Below, piece by piece: positions 16,801 to 25,526 of a stretch of 64,000 bases of DNA; within the stretch, counting starts at the first letter, position 1; each line of letters begins with the position of its first letter. A program made the translations under genes and the position numbers. Below the pieces are notes generated by a model. That model ran no database searches. It saw only the letters and a list, made by a program, of their open reading frames with translations, and was not told the origin of the DNA. Source of the stretch: Arthrobacter sp. H-02-3 (GTDB lineage Bacteria > Actinomycetota > Actinomycetes > Actinomycetales > Micrococcaceae); NCBI RefSeq assembly GCF_003097355.1, contig NZ_PYUI01000001.1, forward strand, positions 1 to 64,000, given 5' to 3'.

Positions 16801-17374
16801 CGCAACCTGGCGCCGCTCAGTTGCAGTCAGCCGCCCGAGTACTCAACGGACCGTACTCGGCGCCCTGGAAACAAGCGCCGGCGCACGAGACTTGGCGGCC
16901 GTCGTCCATTCACGCCTCCGGCAGTTCATGTCCGGTATGCCGGCCGGTGGAATAGACGCCTTAGCGGAGCCAATCCATACTGCTCGACCCGACCTAACGG
17001 ACATGGTCAACCAGGTACGGACACGAATGCAGCTCAGGATGGAGCAGGTCACCCGAACTGCGATCATGCAGGAAGCTGGATGGAAGAGGAACCTCGTCGA
17101 AGCTTTGGGTCCCGACGTCCTGCCGGAGAACGTCACGGACGTCATCCGCCAGGTCGCCGTCTACAGGGACAGCTGGGGCATCGACGATTCGTCCCTTCCC
17201 ATGGGGCCCGTACCAGCTTCCCATGAATGGGAAAAGCAGGTGCAGCAGGCAAATATCGAGCACCTCATTAATCGGGCGGCTCTCTCGTCGGCGGCCCGGT
17301 TGCCGGCACCGACCTGGAGCGCCGACACGGACGTCTCGGAAGACCGCCTTATCAATGTGGGCTGGCAACTCTAG
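13802..17374 (+). CDS. MobF-family conjugative relaxase/helicase (TrwC/TraI-like)
   Basis: The product is 1190 aa. I chose the ATG at 13802 because it overlaps the upstream stop as ATGA and the protein then starts MTMSIARLSAQSG, the normal MobF N-terminus. A candidate catalytic Tyr is residue 16 (GLKYLF), with Tyr36/Tyr37 as alternatives. The strand GFDLTFSVPKSVSVLW (about 109-124) and the His triad (H179, H190, H192 in DHW and DPQLHTHM) complete the relaxase domain. The helicase domain has a P-loop GPAGTGKTTT (about 523), DEASM (about 636) with GDPAQLDAID, and GYATTAHRSQG as the late RecD/UvrD motif. It nicks oriT, stays bound to the 5' end and unwinds the strand for export. Confidence 0.92.
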   Translation: MTMSIARLSAQSGLKYLFKTTMMDDLIVAPADATTYYMKAGTPQGRWLGSGLPGISRAEGDKVTESEATAIFDHANHPDTGAPLGRPHGQPTLVQNSNGQATTRHAVVGFDLTFSVPKSVSVLWALSPRSLQDQILQTHHEAVNATLQWLEESVIHTRAGRNGVAHIGTHGAIAAAFDHWESRAGDPQLHTHMVIANRVQRITDGAWVTLDSRTLYKAAVAASERYNGFLFDALHRNLGTDTDIREPAANTHNPSQQLTGVGDALIREFSNRSRLIDLETDRLVAKWTTDHGTPPTATTTLKLRQQATLSTRTPKPDTVAPLHELSTQWRTRAAAKGFEPGIVLANTIRRSHAAPFRTGDFTTRWIDAVGSHTRERVAAKRATWNRWNLLAEAERVCADIRCHTSQDRTAMIDAVATAAESQSVPLNDYRYAVPAGARPDLTFAGRNVFDFHGARLYTDAGTLANEDLVMQARNDDGGPAVSAAVAMEPLATYKHRGRLELHGDQRAAAAEVLLSGNRLDAVVGPAGTGKTTTLGAVKAAWEAEFGAGTVVGLAPAAASAEVLGRELAMATENVAKWLYESVGQGAGNRAARFFDVEQRLHHHAAERSTHSLRLAQEATRLAAEQERWRFHANQLVVVDEASMVSTLQLSALVQQARDVGAKVLLVGDPAQLDAIDAGGILGWLDRQGKTVRLTTIWRFEQAWEQETSLKLRTGDVGAIAEYEGHQRIDHGTYLDMVDHAYSKWQADVNAGRSSILIAADNETVRMLNERAQADRAIQGAVDAEHTVPLSGGLRAGTGDTVIARRNDRHITDSSGDFIRNGTMLDVLRTGGRDGSLTAVRRDSGATVTLHRDYVEASVELGYATTAHRSQGITVDTGHTVVTRGRLTRELLYVSLTRGRAENRAYVSENDPLDDEPLDPALQPSWRQILGEVLAAEGAERTAHEVRDKEQSKADSLQQLSAEYDYLAQIAASDDLAQFLNAHASGMTSELQQSPAWGAAVATWRRSVAVSRPSTQRTVLGALETSAGARDLAAVVHSRLRQFMSGMPAGGIDALAEPIHTARPDLTDMVNQVRTRMQLRMEQVTRTAIMQEAGWKRNLVEALGPDVLPENVTDVIRQVAVYRDSWGIDDSSLPMGPVPASHEWEKQVQQANIEHLINRAALSSAARLPAPTWSADTDVSEDRLINVGWQL

Positions 17375-17394
17375 ACTGGGCGGGAAGGCAGGCT

Positions 17395-17958
17395 ATGAAT
17401 GCGAACCCAGTCCTGAAACCGAAGGTTGCGACACCTGCGCTGATCCTGAGCGGCGTGGCCATCCTCATCTGTGCCGCTTTTCTTGTTGGCACTCTGGCCG
17501 CCAACGGGCAGTCCTCGTTGTTCCTGATCCTGGCGGCTGTGGCCTTCATCCTTCTTGCTGCCATGGCCGGCGTGACCTGGTTTGCCCGAGCCCGCCGGCT
17601 CCGGGCCTGGACAGCGGCTGCACATGAAAGATGGAATCACTTCGACGACGTGAAGCGAACCCACGGGACCACGACGGAAGTCACTGTTCAAAGCGTCGAT
17701 GCCCTCGAGCCCACAGGCTCGTGGATAACGATCAGATGGGACCGCTTCGACCACGTCCAGCGCGCCTGGATCGAAGCCCTGCGTGATCCTATCTGGCCTG
17801 GTTCCGTGCTTCTGATTTCGCCGGACCCTGCCCAGATCACCCCGGGTGCGCCATGGCCGGCGATCTACTACATCAGCGATACCAGATTCCTTGCTTGGGC
17901 ACCGTTGGCGGCCCGCAGTGCATCGTCGCAAAGAGAGTCACTGGCGCCAAAGTCATAA
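17395..17958 (+). CDS. Hypothetical membrane protein of the relaxase operon
   Basis: The product is 187 aa. Two transmembrane helices occupy about residues 14-35 (ALILSGVAILICAAFLVGTL) and 41-62. A soluble C-terminal domain of about 120 residues follows (SWITIRWDRFDHVQRAWIEAL). It starts 20 bp after the relaxase stop, behind GGGAAGGCAGGCT, and is likely co-transcribed with it. Its place after the relaxase could mean a role in mating-pair assembly or exclusion, but no motif supports either. A hairpin in the following gap may end the operon. Confidence 0.6.
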   Translation: MNANPVLKPKVATPALILSGVAILICAAFLVGTLAANGQSSLFLILAAVAFILLAAMAGVTWFARARRLRAWTAAAHERWNHFDDVKRTHGTTTEVTVQSVDALEPTGSWITIRWDRFDHVQRAWIEALRDPIWPGSVLLISPDPAQITPGAPWPAIYYISDTRFLAWAPLAARSASSQRESLAPKS

Positions 17959-18399
17959 GGTCACTGTTGCCCCACTCACCATTGATCTGGTGGTGCTTCC
18001 CGTTTCGATTGGACGATGACGGGCATTGCCATCGGGTCCTGACCGGAAATGTCCCGGCTCCCCCATTCAACGCAAGGGCAAGTACGCGCGTGATCGATGA
18101 ACGCTGCACGGCATGGGGATGCGCCCGGGCTCCTGCCACTCGGCGGCAGGCGCCCGGCGACATCGTTAGTAACGACACCGTGGCCCCGAACGGTGACTTC
18201 ACAGCGATTTGTCAGGGAATTACCGTGGCAATCCCGCACTATTGTGGAACAGTTCTAGGACTTGGCGGCTTTCACATCATTCCCGTGGTTCCGGTCGGGG
18301 CTACGGGGGCGCGGGTTTCCGCTGGCGGAACATACGGGGCCTGCCGCGGTGGCCGGCTGCCGATTCCCACATGGGCGGTCATAGAGAAAGCCGGAAAAG
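17959..18399. other. Intergenic region with a terminator-like hairpin
   Basis: This 441-bp region lies between the relaxase operon and the phosphoesterase gene. A GC-rich hairpin at about 18124-18157 (CGGGC-CCTGCC pairing with GGCAGG-GCCCG) lacks a T tract. The rest contains no frame I could support and presumably carries the promoter of the downstream lipoprotein gene. Confidence 0.4.
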
Positions 18400-19587
18400 A
18401 TGAACCGGAAAATCACACCAGCACCTGCCCGGACGCCCACGGTACGGGCACCGTGGCTGATCATTGCGGCCGCCCTCGCCCTGGCAACGGCGGGCTGCCA
18501 GTCCCCGCCTCCCGGGCCCGCCCCCTCCACCGGGACGGGATCTGCAACGGCCTCCCCGAGCGCAGCCTCCCCCGAACCGGGCCCTTCTTCGGGATCCCAG
18601 TCGCCGGCCGCCCGACCCGCCTCCGGGGCGCCGGGGCACGTGTTCGTGATCAATCTCGAGAACAAGGGCTACGACAAAGTCTGGGGTGCCGGTTCGACGG
18701 CCACGTACTTATCCAAAACCCTGCGCGGCAAGGGTGTTCTGCTCACCCAGTACTACGGGATTGCCCACAACTCGAACCCCAACTATCTGGCCCAGATTTC
18801 CGGGCAGGCATCGAACGAAATGACCCGGAACGACTGCCCGACCTATGCCCCGTTCCAGCAGACCGGGACCGCATCACCGGGCCAGTTGCAGGGGACCGGC
18901 TGTGTGTATCCGACCTCTGTACCCACCGTCGCCGGCCAGCTCACCGCCGCCGGGAAGACCTGGAAGGGCTATATGGAGGACATGCGGACCCCGTGCGAGC
19001 ACTCCCAGCTCGGTGCCAAGGACGACCATCAGGGCGCTCGTGTGGGCGATCAGTATGCGACCCGCCATAACCCGTTCGTGTACTTCGAGGCGATCACTTC
19101 GTCCCCGGAGTGCCAGAGCAATGTTGTCCCCTTCAGCAGTCTCGCGGATGACCTGAAGTCTGTCGGCACGACGCCCAACCTGTCCTACATCAGCCCCAAT
19201 TTGTGCAACGACGGCCACGACAGCCCGTGTGTGGACGGCAGCCCGGGCGGGCTGACAAGCGCCGATGCCTGGCTCAGCCAGCAGGTCCCCGCCATCCTGG
19301 ACTCCCCCGCCTACAAACAGGACGGCATGCTCATCATCACCTTCGATGAATCCGAGGGCAACACCACCGGACCCGCCGGGCTCGTGCCAGGCGGCACAGC
19401 CGGCGGAAGAATCGGCGCCCTCGTACTCTCCCCCTTCGCCAAGGGCGGAACCACCTCCAACACCCCCTACAACCATTACAGCCTGCTCGCCAGCATCGAG
19501 GACAACTTCTCTCTTCCCCGCCTCGGCTACGCCGGGGCCCCCGGACTGAAACCCTTCGGTACAGACGTCCTCAACAACACACCCTGA
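18400..19587 (+). CDS. Secreted phosphoesterase-family lipoprotein (acid phosphatase/phospholipase C-like)
   Basis: The product is 395 aa. A lipoprotein signal (WLIIAAALALATAGC) puts the lipidated Cys at about residue 33, followed by a 45-residue Pro/Ser/Ala linker. The catalytic domain opens FVINLENKGYDKVWG, matching the metal-binding strand of the phosphoesterase (alkaline phosphatase superfamily) family, where Glu and Asn follow the first strand. Later ligand-bearing strands are YISPNLCNDGHD (about 262-273) and LIITFDESEGN (about 312-322), then the NHYSLLASIEDNF segment. The enzyme would hydrolyse phosphate esters at the cell surface. It stands alone between the relaxase operon and ssb, with no obvious conjugation role, and may be passenger DNA. 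Confidence 0.8.
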   Translation: MNRKITPAPARTPTVRAPWLIIAAALALATAGCQSPPPGPAPSTGTGSATASPSAASPEPGPSSGSQSPAARPASGAPGHVFVINLENKGYDKVWGAGSTATYLSKTLRGKGVLLTQYYGIAHNSNPNYLAQISGQASNEMTRNDCPTYAPFQQTGTASPGQLQGTGCVYPTSVPTVAGQLTAAGKTWKGYMEDMRTPCEHSQLGAKDDHQGARVGDQYATRHNPFVYFEAITSSPECQSNVVPFSSLADDLKSVGTTPNLSYISPNLCNDGHDSPCVDGSPGGLTSADAWLSQQVPAILDSPAYKQDGMLIITFDESEGNTTGPAGLVPGGTAGGRIGALVLSPFAKGGTTSNTPYNHYSLLASIEDNFSLPRLGYAGAPGLKPFGTDVLNNTP

Positions 19588-19923
19588 CCCGGTACCTCAG
19601 GCAATTCCACCCAGCCGCGTCAGAGGCCCCTCAGGGACGGCCGCAGCCCGTGGTCCACGCCCGAATCCTTGACGGCGTCGCTCCCTGGCGACTCGACCGT
19701 CATAAAGGGATCGACGAGCCGCATTTTCGTGATCACGCCCGGATGGGCCGGGCCCTATAGAGCCGACCGGCCTTGGCGGGGCTTCCAGCAGCAGCGGGTT
19801 CGACACGTACCGGCACGACCGCAGCTGCCATCCTTTTGTGTCAAGGAAACTGGGAACAAGGTCACCCTGCGCAACGGTGATGACTTGGAAATGAGCAACC
19901 AGCTCACCGAGCGGATCGCGGGA
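19588..19923. other. Convergent intergenic region; possible decayed frame
   Basis: This 336-bp region lies between convergent genes. A rightward frame near 19845-19925 (KVTLRNGDDLEMSNQLTERI) looks protein-like but has no start and runs into the ssb 3' end, so it may be a gene fragment. No clear bidirectional terminator is visible. Confidence 0.3.
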
Positions 19924-20436
19924 TCAGTACCTCATCTCACTCCCCGTTGCGCCCCCGAAAGGGGGCACCACCCCTGGGCTCTTTGACGTGATGTTATAGG
20001 CAGGTGCAGTAGCCGCTGCCGGAATGGGCATTTCAGGACCGGCGCCAACTTCAGCGTCCGGCCCCGACACTGACGCATGCGACGCACGCTGGTACGCCGC
20101 CGTGCCGAAGCGGAGATCGGGCCCGATCGTGTCGGCGACGATACGGCGGGCTTCACGCCGTTCGCCGTCCTTATCGTAGGACCGGAATTCCAGCTCCCCC
20201 GCGACAGTGACCGGGTCGCCCTTCTTCAGCGAGGTCGCAGCGTTTTCTGCCAACGCGCGGAAGGCGGAGACATTATGAAACACGGGTTCTCCGTCGTGCC
20301 AAGTACCGTCCGTTCCCTGGATTCGCTGGTTCACGGCGACCCGCAACTTGGCGTGCGCCACGCCGCTTTCGCCGATGCTCAGTTCGGGATCGGCGACGAG
20401 GTTGCCGGCGATGCTGATCGGGATCTTAGTGCTCAT
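19924..20436 (-). CDS. ssb: Single-stranded DNA-binding protein
   Basis: The product is 170 aa. Residues 1-110 form the OB fold (ISIAGNLVADPELSIGESG, AKLRVAVNQRI, FHNVSAFRALAENAATSLKKGDPVTVAGEL). The tail is rich in Ala, Pro and Gly and ends GSEMRY rather than the usual acidic DDDIPF tip that recruits host repair proteins. SSBs without this tip are common on mobile elements, where they coat the transferred strand in the recipient. The gene is next to an ArdC-like antirestriction gene, with a 61-bp gap, and both fit an early-establishment role. Loss of host-partner recruitment is inferred. Confidence 0.9.
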   Translation of the reverse strand: MSTKIPISIAGNLVADPELSIGESGVAHAKLRVAVNQRIQGTDGTWHDGEPVFHNVSAFRALAENAATSLKKGDPVTVAGELEFRSYDKDGERREARRIVADTIGPDLRFGTAAYQRASHASVSGPDAEVGAGPEMPIPAAATAPAYNITSKSPGVVPPFGGATGSEMRY

Positions 20437-20497
20437 TGTTCTTGTCCTTTCAGGTGCCGGCGGGACTCTCCCGCCGGACAGGTGGCTACGGTCGACC

Positions 20498-21718
20498 TCA
20501 CGGGCCGGCCATCACCGGTCCGTCCACGGATCCCGAAGGCTGTTCCAAGCCCACGTAGGACGCTGGCGGGTTAATTCGAGGATTCGCGTCAACTGCCGAG
20601 ATCTTGCCGCCGAATCCCGGCGGATTTGTGATTTCGAGAATTCCCTTGCTGGCTGCGGTGACACGGCCCAAGACTGACTTCGCAATGTCCGCGCGGGACC
20701 CCGGAAGCTTGCTGCCGGCGCCGTGGGCCAACGCATCGTTCTCCGCCTCAATGACGGCGTCAGCCCATCCGGCCAGGTAGGTGGCGGATTGGGGGCCGCG
20801 GTCGATCCCGTGGGCCCGGAGCACCGTGTAGGCGACGGATTCAGCCTCGACTTCAGCCAGCCCTCGGTGGTCCGCGCTGCTCCCGTACAGCCGCCCGACG
20901 TCGTCGTCCGGTCCGTGGAGCAGCACATGCCCCAGCTCGTGGGCAAGGACCGCTGTTCGCTCTTCAGGGCTCAGCCAGGCGCCAACTTGGACCCGGCGCT
21001 GACTGAAGTCCGTAAAGCCACTGGTCAGCCCATACTGGGCTTCCGTGACATCGACGTCGAAGCCGTGGCTGACGGCAACGGCTTCCAACGATCGCCAAAG
21101 CTCAGCGGCATTCACCTCCGGCCCGTCACCGGAACGAGGCACCAGCAGTGGAGCACCTTCGGTCTGGGAGACATCGAAGACTGCCTGCCCACGCCAACCG
21201 GTGATGACGGTCTTCTTCCCATCGTCGGCAGCGCCGGGCGGCAACTGCCCGCCCACCGGGATGCGCTGCCGGGTGCCGTCAGGAAGTGTCACCTGCTGGA
21301 CTCGTGAGGTGCGGGGCGCGATCACCCACAGTGCGTGCTCACCCCGCAATACAGTACGGCCGTGACGTTCCCATTCCTTGTACCCGGCCACGAGCGTGGG
21401 CTCTTCCGTGCCGCGCTGAGCCATCTGCATCGTGAGCAGGGCGACGTTTCCGCCAGAGTAGCGCCACAAGGTCGCCGAGGCGTCCAGCAGCACCTGCCAA
21501 TGCGACGGCGACTCAACGGCCTCCTCCAAGATCTGGTGGAGACCATCCGTCAGGGCAGCAATGCGCTCCTCCGGCGTCACGCGGGGCTTGCCGGCCACGC
21601 CCGCGCCTGGTGCGGCATCCGCTACTGCACTGCTGGCTACGTCTTCCGATTCAGGGGCCACGACAGCTACCCTCCATGCCTCTTTGGAATCCGCAAGGAC
21701 TACCCGGCGGATACCCAT
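20498..21718 (-). CDS. ArdC-like antirestriction protein with zinc metalloprotease domain
   Basis: The product is 406 aa. Residues about 60-130 form an ArdC N-terminal ssDNA-binding region (WQVLLDASATLWRYSGGNVA, then VAGYKEWERHGRTVLRGE). The C-terminal half contains the zinc motif HELGHVLLH (about 260-268), with a downstream Glu-rich helix (LAEVEAESVAYTVL) for the third ligand. ArdC proteins protect incoming single-stranded plasmid DNA from restriction by binding it. The exact start is uncertain: the first 40 residues are Ala/Val-rich and a later start is possible. It lies with ssb at the 3' end of the leftward transfer region. Confidence 0.8.
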   Translation of the reverse strand: MGIRRVVLADSKEAWRVAVVAPESEDVASSAVADAAPGAGVAGKPRVTPEERIAALTDGLHQILEEAVESPSHWQVLLDASATLWRYSGGNVALLTMQMAQRGTEEPTLVAGYKEWERHGRTVLRGEHALWVIAPRTSRVQQVTLPDGTRQRIPVGGQLPPGAADDGKKTVITGWRGQAVFDVSQTEGAPLLVPRSGDGPEVNAAELWRSLEAVAVSHGFDVDVTEAQYGLTSGFTDFSQRRVQVGAWLSPEERTAVLAHELGHVLLHGPDDDVGRLYGSSADHRGLAEVEAESVAYTVLRAHGIDRGPQSATYLAGWADAVIEAENDALAHGAGSKLPGSRADIAKSVLGRVTAASKGILEITNPPGFGGKISAVDANPRINPPASYVGLEQPSGSVDGPVMAGP

Positions 21719-21749
21719 TCATGTCCTGGGAGCCGCGAACGGCATGACT

Positions 21750-22259
21750 TCAGACGTCGTCCGCCAGCTGGTGGGACGCCGCCTGCCACTCAACGAAGCC
21801 CGGCGAGTCCAGGACCAGGATTCTGAGCGCCGGTTCCTTGTGCGCCTGCAGCCCAACGCACCCTGCCGTTCGGGTGTGGATCCGCAGGCGCTCGACGGCG
21901 TGTGGTAGCCGTTCGTGAAAGGCCAACGGCCCGAAGCCGGAATCGTCGCTGGCGTAGGACGCCAGTTCCGCCCGCTGCAGGGCATAGAGCTCGGCCACAA
22001 TCTCCGAGTGGCGCCACCAACAATCCGGAACCACCGACGTAGTGAGCTGGTACGTGGCGACTAACCATCGAACCCAAACCGCCAGGGCGCCCCACACGCT
22101 CCCGGCCTGCGCAGGCGTCATTTCGCGCCACCGGTGCGTGACACCGGATGTCCGGCCGGGTGGCCGGAAAGCGGCGCGGAAGAGCTCTGCCGTCAGCTCG
22201 TCGTCGTCCGCTCCGGCCGACGGGATTTCAAAGCGCTCAACGTCATCACGGCTCTCCAT
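21750..22259 (-). CDS. Conjugation-region protein, DUF4913-like
   Basis: The product is 169 aa from the ATG at 22259, which overlaps the coupling-protein stop by 14 bp; a start 9 bp upstream is also possible. The core WGALAVWVRWLVATYQL with WWRHSEIVAELYALQRAEL and LPHAVERLR resembles DUF4913, a small helical family found in actinobacterial conjugative plasmids and phages. Tight coupling to a VirD4-type ATPase suggests an accessory role in substrate docking, which is inferred. The family assignment is tentative. Confidence 0.55.
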   Translation of the reverse strand: MESRDDVERFEIPSAGADDDELTAELFRAAFRPPGRTSGVTHRWREMTPAQAGSVWGALAVWVRWLVATYQLTTSVVPDCWWRHSEIVAELYALQRAELASYASDDSGFGPLAFHERLPHAVERLRIHTRTAGCVGLQAHKEPALRILVLDSPGFVEWQAASHQLADDV

Positions 22260-24057
22260 CGCTGGCACCCTCCGCTGCTTCCTGCCTTAGTCGGTGACCG
22301 GCCGCCAAAGCCTGTTCGAGCTCCAACTTGGACCTGCCAAGTTCGGCCGCGTCCTTACGCTTGTGCCATTCGCGCAGATCCAAGAGGATGGGTCGGGTCC
22401 GGCGCCCCAGCATAAGGGCCGTGCCAGTTGGTAGGCGCCTGATCTCATGCAGTGGCAGGACCGGACTCTCCCTGATCTGTTCGCCGTCCTGGCGGCCTTG
22501 TGCAGACCAGGAACGGGTGTTCAAGGTCAGGCTCCGCTCCCCCAGAAGCCCGGCAAGGGATCGTAGATCGCGTTCGTCGGAGCCTCCCCCGAAAATTACC
22601 TTGATGATGGCCGAGTCCCAGATGGTTGCGGCCTCATCGATGGACCAGCCGGTCCGGGCCTGGGACAGGGACTGCAGGACCACCAGCGTGGAGATTCCGA
22701 TGCCGCCGCCGTCGGAGAGCGCGATGGGTAGCCCCGGCCATGGGGCCAGATTGGCGATCTCATCCAGGACCAGTGACAAGGGAGGGTCCAATCTGCCTCC
22801 GGGCGCGACGAAGGCCATTTCCCGGGCAGCGTTGTCGATGTCGTCGATCAGGGCCGACAGGTACGGCCCTGCCGCGGCGGCGCCAGCACGAGTGCCGATC
22901 AGATACAGCGTGCCACAGTCACGGATGAACGACTTTGGGTCGAATTCTTCAGATTCGTCCCGAGGATCCAGCGCGGCGAGCACCTTGGGCGACGACAACG
23001 GCGCAACGGCAGCCGAGACACCGATCCAGGAGTTGGACGTGTTCCGGGGGTCATCCTCCAGGATGCCCATCAGATCAGCCTGCCATCCCAGCGCGGCCCC
23101 GGGCCGACTGAGTACCTCCAGCGCTTCACGAGCCAAGACCGGACTCGATGACCACCGCCGAAATGCGCGGACTCCGTCCCCGGACAAAGCCGCGGCATGA
23201 AGCAGGCATTGCAGGATAATCAGTGAGCGCTTTTGCCAGGCGGCGTTTTCGCCTTTCATCTCCGTGTCCGCCGTAATTACCAGGGCCCGGCGGGTTGCGA
23301 CATCGGGGTCTTGGCAGCCGCGGACAGGCGACCAACGAAGCGTTGAGGGAAGCCCGGACATGCCTTGTGGATCGAATACGGTGACGGGTCTGTTTCCGCT
23401 GGCACGCGCCGTCATGGTGACCACCAGGTTGTCCGCGCGCGTGGACGTCGTGACGACGGCGCCGGGCGCGTCGAGGATGGCGTTGATGACCACGTAGAGG
23501 CCCTTGCCTGAGCGCGGGGCGCCCTGGATGACCATCGATTCCTCTGTGGAGACGTGGATCGTGATGCCGCGAGAGCGGCCCAGTGTCCACGCCACGTCCT
23601 GAACCCGGGGTTTGGCCAAGCCCGGCCTTGTGAATTTGCCTCGCCTCCGGACGGCTCTGGCGCCAAAGTCCTGCCGGATCTCTGCACGTTGGGCGATGCC
23701 CTCGCGGTTCAGGATGTCCTGCCGCAGCCACGCGCCGGATTGCTTCCACCGCTGCCAGGCCAAGACTGACCCGCCGGCGAGCGCGGCCATCACGAGAAGG
23801 ACGGGGCCAACCACGCACCAGACGGTGCCGGTTCCGACGTCGCATCCCTGTGGTTGACGAAGAATCCAATCTATTCTGCCGACAAGGAGCCCGACGACGG
23901 CTGTCGGGGTGAACGGAGACGGCGGACTGCCGCCGCAGCGCCAGATCGTCAGGACATGTGCGGCGCCTTGGACCAGGAGGCATAGACAGACGTAGCCGGC
24001 TGCCGCCATGAGCCCGGCGTTGACCAGCGGGGTGTCGTTGCCGCGGCGCAAGTTCAT
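22246..24057 (-). CDS. Type IV coupling protein (VirD4/TraG/TraD family)
   Basis: The product is 603 aa. Two N-terminal membrane segments (about 13-40 and 83-105) anchor the protein. The P-loop region is STEESMVIQGAPRSGKGLYV (about 170-190), matching the PxxxGKG of VirD4 proteins. Walker B-like LSLVLDEIANLAPWPGLP is near residue 425, followed by STLVVLQSLSQ (the arginine/Gln finger region). It pumps the relaxase-DNA complex into the secretion channel. The start lies 8 bp after the VirB4-like stop. Confidence 0.9.
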   Translation of the reverse strand: MNLRRGNDTPLVNAGLMAAAGYVCLCLLVQGAAHVLTIWRCGGSPPSPFTPTAVVGLLVGRIDWILRQPQGCDVGTGTVWCVVGPVLLVMAALAGGSVLAWQRWKQSGAWLRQDILNREGIAQRAEIRQDFGARAVRRRGKFTRPGLAKPRVQDVAWTLGRSRGITIHVSTEESMVIQGAPRSGKGLYVVINAILDAPGAVVTTSTRADNLVVTMTARASGNRPVTVFDPQGMSGLPSTLRWSPVRGCQDPDVATRRALVITADTEMKGENAAWQKRSLIILQCLLHAAALSGDGVRAFRRWSSSPVLAREALEVLSRPGAALGWQADLMGILEDDPRNTSNSWIGVSAAVAPLSSPKVLAALDPRDESEEFDPKSFIRDCGTLYLIGTRAGAAAAGPYLSALIDDIDNAAREMAFVAPGGRLDPPLSLVLDEIANLAPWPGLPIALSDGGGIGISTLVVLQSLSQARTGWSIDEAATIWDSAIIKVIFGGGSDERDLRSLAGLLGERSLTLNTRSWSAQGRQDGEQIRESPVLPLHEIRRLPTGTALMLGRRTRPILLDLREWHKRKDAAELGRSKLELEQALAAGHRLRQEAAEGASDGEP

Positions 24058-24065
24058 GGCGGATG

Positions 24066-25526
24066 TCAGATCATCCGGTCGTCGGTGCCGAAGACTGCCA
24101 GCTCGTCGGTGGTGACGCGGTTGGCCACGATGAAGGATCGGTTTCCGACTTTCCAGAGTCCGACGCCTTTGGGGAGGTTCTCCACGTGCTCACATTCGGC
24201 TTCGGACAGCCCCAGGGCTTCCTTGGTCAGTCGCATGGCGTCGTGCTTTTGCCGGTAGATGATCCTGGTGTCTGCTTCGGTGAGCAGGCCGAGTGCCTTT
24301 TGGCGGTGGCCGCTGCTGCTGTCTCCGATTTCGTTGAGGTCGGCGACTTTATGCATGATGAGTAGATTCGCAATGCCGTAGGTGCGGGCCAACCGCCATT
24401 GCTCGCTCATCTTGGCGAGCATGTAAGGGTCGGCGAGCATGCGCCAGCCTTCGTCGTAGACAACCAGCCGTTTGCCGCCGTCGGGGTTGGTGACGGCGGC
24501 CTCCAGCCAGGTGGCGCCGCATGCAGCGGCGAGGGATAAAGCCTGCTCAGAGGCGCCGATCAGCGCTGACGTGTCCATCACCATCATTGGTGCGTCGGCG
24601 TCGAAGGCGACCGTGGAGGGAGCATCGAACATGCCTTCCAGGTCGCCGGAGACGGTGCGCCGCAGGGAGTGGCTGACCGCCAGTCCTCCGTCCTTGCCAA
24701 CCAGCCCGATCGTCTCCCTTGACGGGTTCAACAGATGGTCCAGCACCATCGGCAGAGTGGGATTCGAGTTCTGGGCCACGGTCTCCATAAGCGCCATGTC
24801 CAGCGCAGTGTGTTCCACTGGGCGCAACGGCATTCCCTGCCGCATGAGCGATACCAGTGCCACCAGCAAATAGCGTCGACGTTGCCGAACCACGGCCTGC
24901 CATTGCGCCTCGCTCAGGGCGCTGGACCGTGGTCCGGCATCCAGTGGATTGACGCGGGCAGCGCGACCGGGGCCGACGGAAATGACCTTGCCGCCAACCG
25001 CATTGGCGACGGCGACCCACTCACCTTTGGGGTCAGAGGCGACGGCCGCCTTCCTGCCCAGCGTGATGGACCGGGCCACCAGGGATTTTCCGCACATGGA
25101 CTTCCCTGTCCCCACGGTACCGATGACGACGATCGACGGGCCGCTAATGACGCCCTTGTCATAGAGGATCCATGGATCGTAGGAGAACGCTCCGGAGCCG
25201 AACACATCTGTGCCGATGTACGTTCCTTCGTGGCCCAACCCTGATTCGGTGATGAAAGGGTACGCCGCCGCAAAAGTCATGGTGGAAGCGCGGTGCGGTG
25301 CCGGGCGCAGGCGATGCGGGCCGCGCAGGGAATTTGCTTCCCGGCTCCCCCAATCGCCACCATGCTCGCGATTGTCCAGCCGGTCACCGAAATGCTCGCC
25401 CAAGCCCTGGAACGCTGCTTTCCACGGTTGGCTGACCGCGGTGACACCGCGCCGGCGTCGTTCCTTTCGCTCCCGGCCGTTCCCGCCTGACGGCAGGTAC
25501 TGAACCGCTTGGATTGTCCGCGTCAT
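24066..25526 (-). CDS. VirB4-like conjugation ATPase (C-terminal motor)
   Basis: The product is 486 aa. I chose the ATG at 25526 because it overlaps the stop of the SCO6880-type gene as ATGA; the frame continues to 25574 without need. The P-loop is VIGTVGTGKSMCGKSL (about 135-150). The Walker B-like strand PMMVMDTSALIG and LVVYDEGWRML (about 370) follow, then IANLLIMHKVADL and ADTRIIYRQKHD as sensor regions. It lacks the N-terminal half of classic VirB4, which in actinobacteria is supplied by the adjacent SCO6880-like protein. It powers pilus or channel assembly and substrate export. Confidence 0.88.
   Translation of the reverse strand: MTRTIQAVQYLPSGGNGRERKERRRRGVTAVSQPWKAAFQGLGEHFGDRLDNREHGGDWGSREANSLRGPHRLRPAPHRASTMTFAAAYPFITESGLGHEGTYIGTDVFGSGAFSYDPWILYDKGVISGPSIVVIGTVGTGKSMCGKSLVARSITLGRKAAVASDPKGEWVAVANAVGGKVISVGPGRAARVNPLDAGPRSSALSEAQWQAVVRQRRRYLLVALVSLMRQGMPLRPVEHTALDMALMETVAQNSNPTLPMVLDHLLNPSRETIGLVGKDGGLAVSHSLRRTVSGDLEGMFDAPSTVAFDADAPMMVMDTSALIGASEQALSLAAACGATWLEAAVTNPDGGKRLVVYDEGWRMLADPYMLAKMSEQWRLARTYGIANLLIMHKVADLNEIGDSSSGHRQKALGLLTEADTRIIYRQKHDAMRLTKEALGLSEAECEHVENLPKGVGLWKVGNRSFIVANRVTTDELAVFGTDDRMI

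Noticed and set aside
17853..19070. 405-codon rightward frame
   Set aside because: It crosses a gap and then runs out of frame through the phosphoesterase gene, whose lipobox and catalytic strands are in the other frame.
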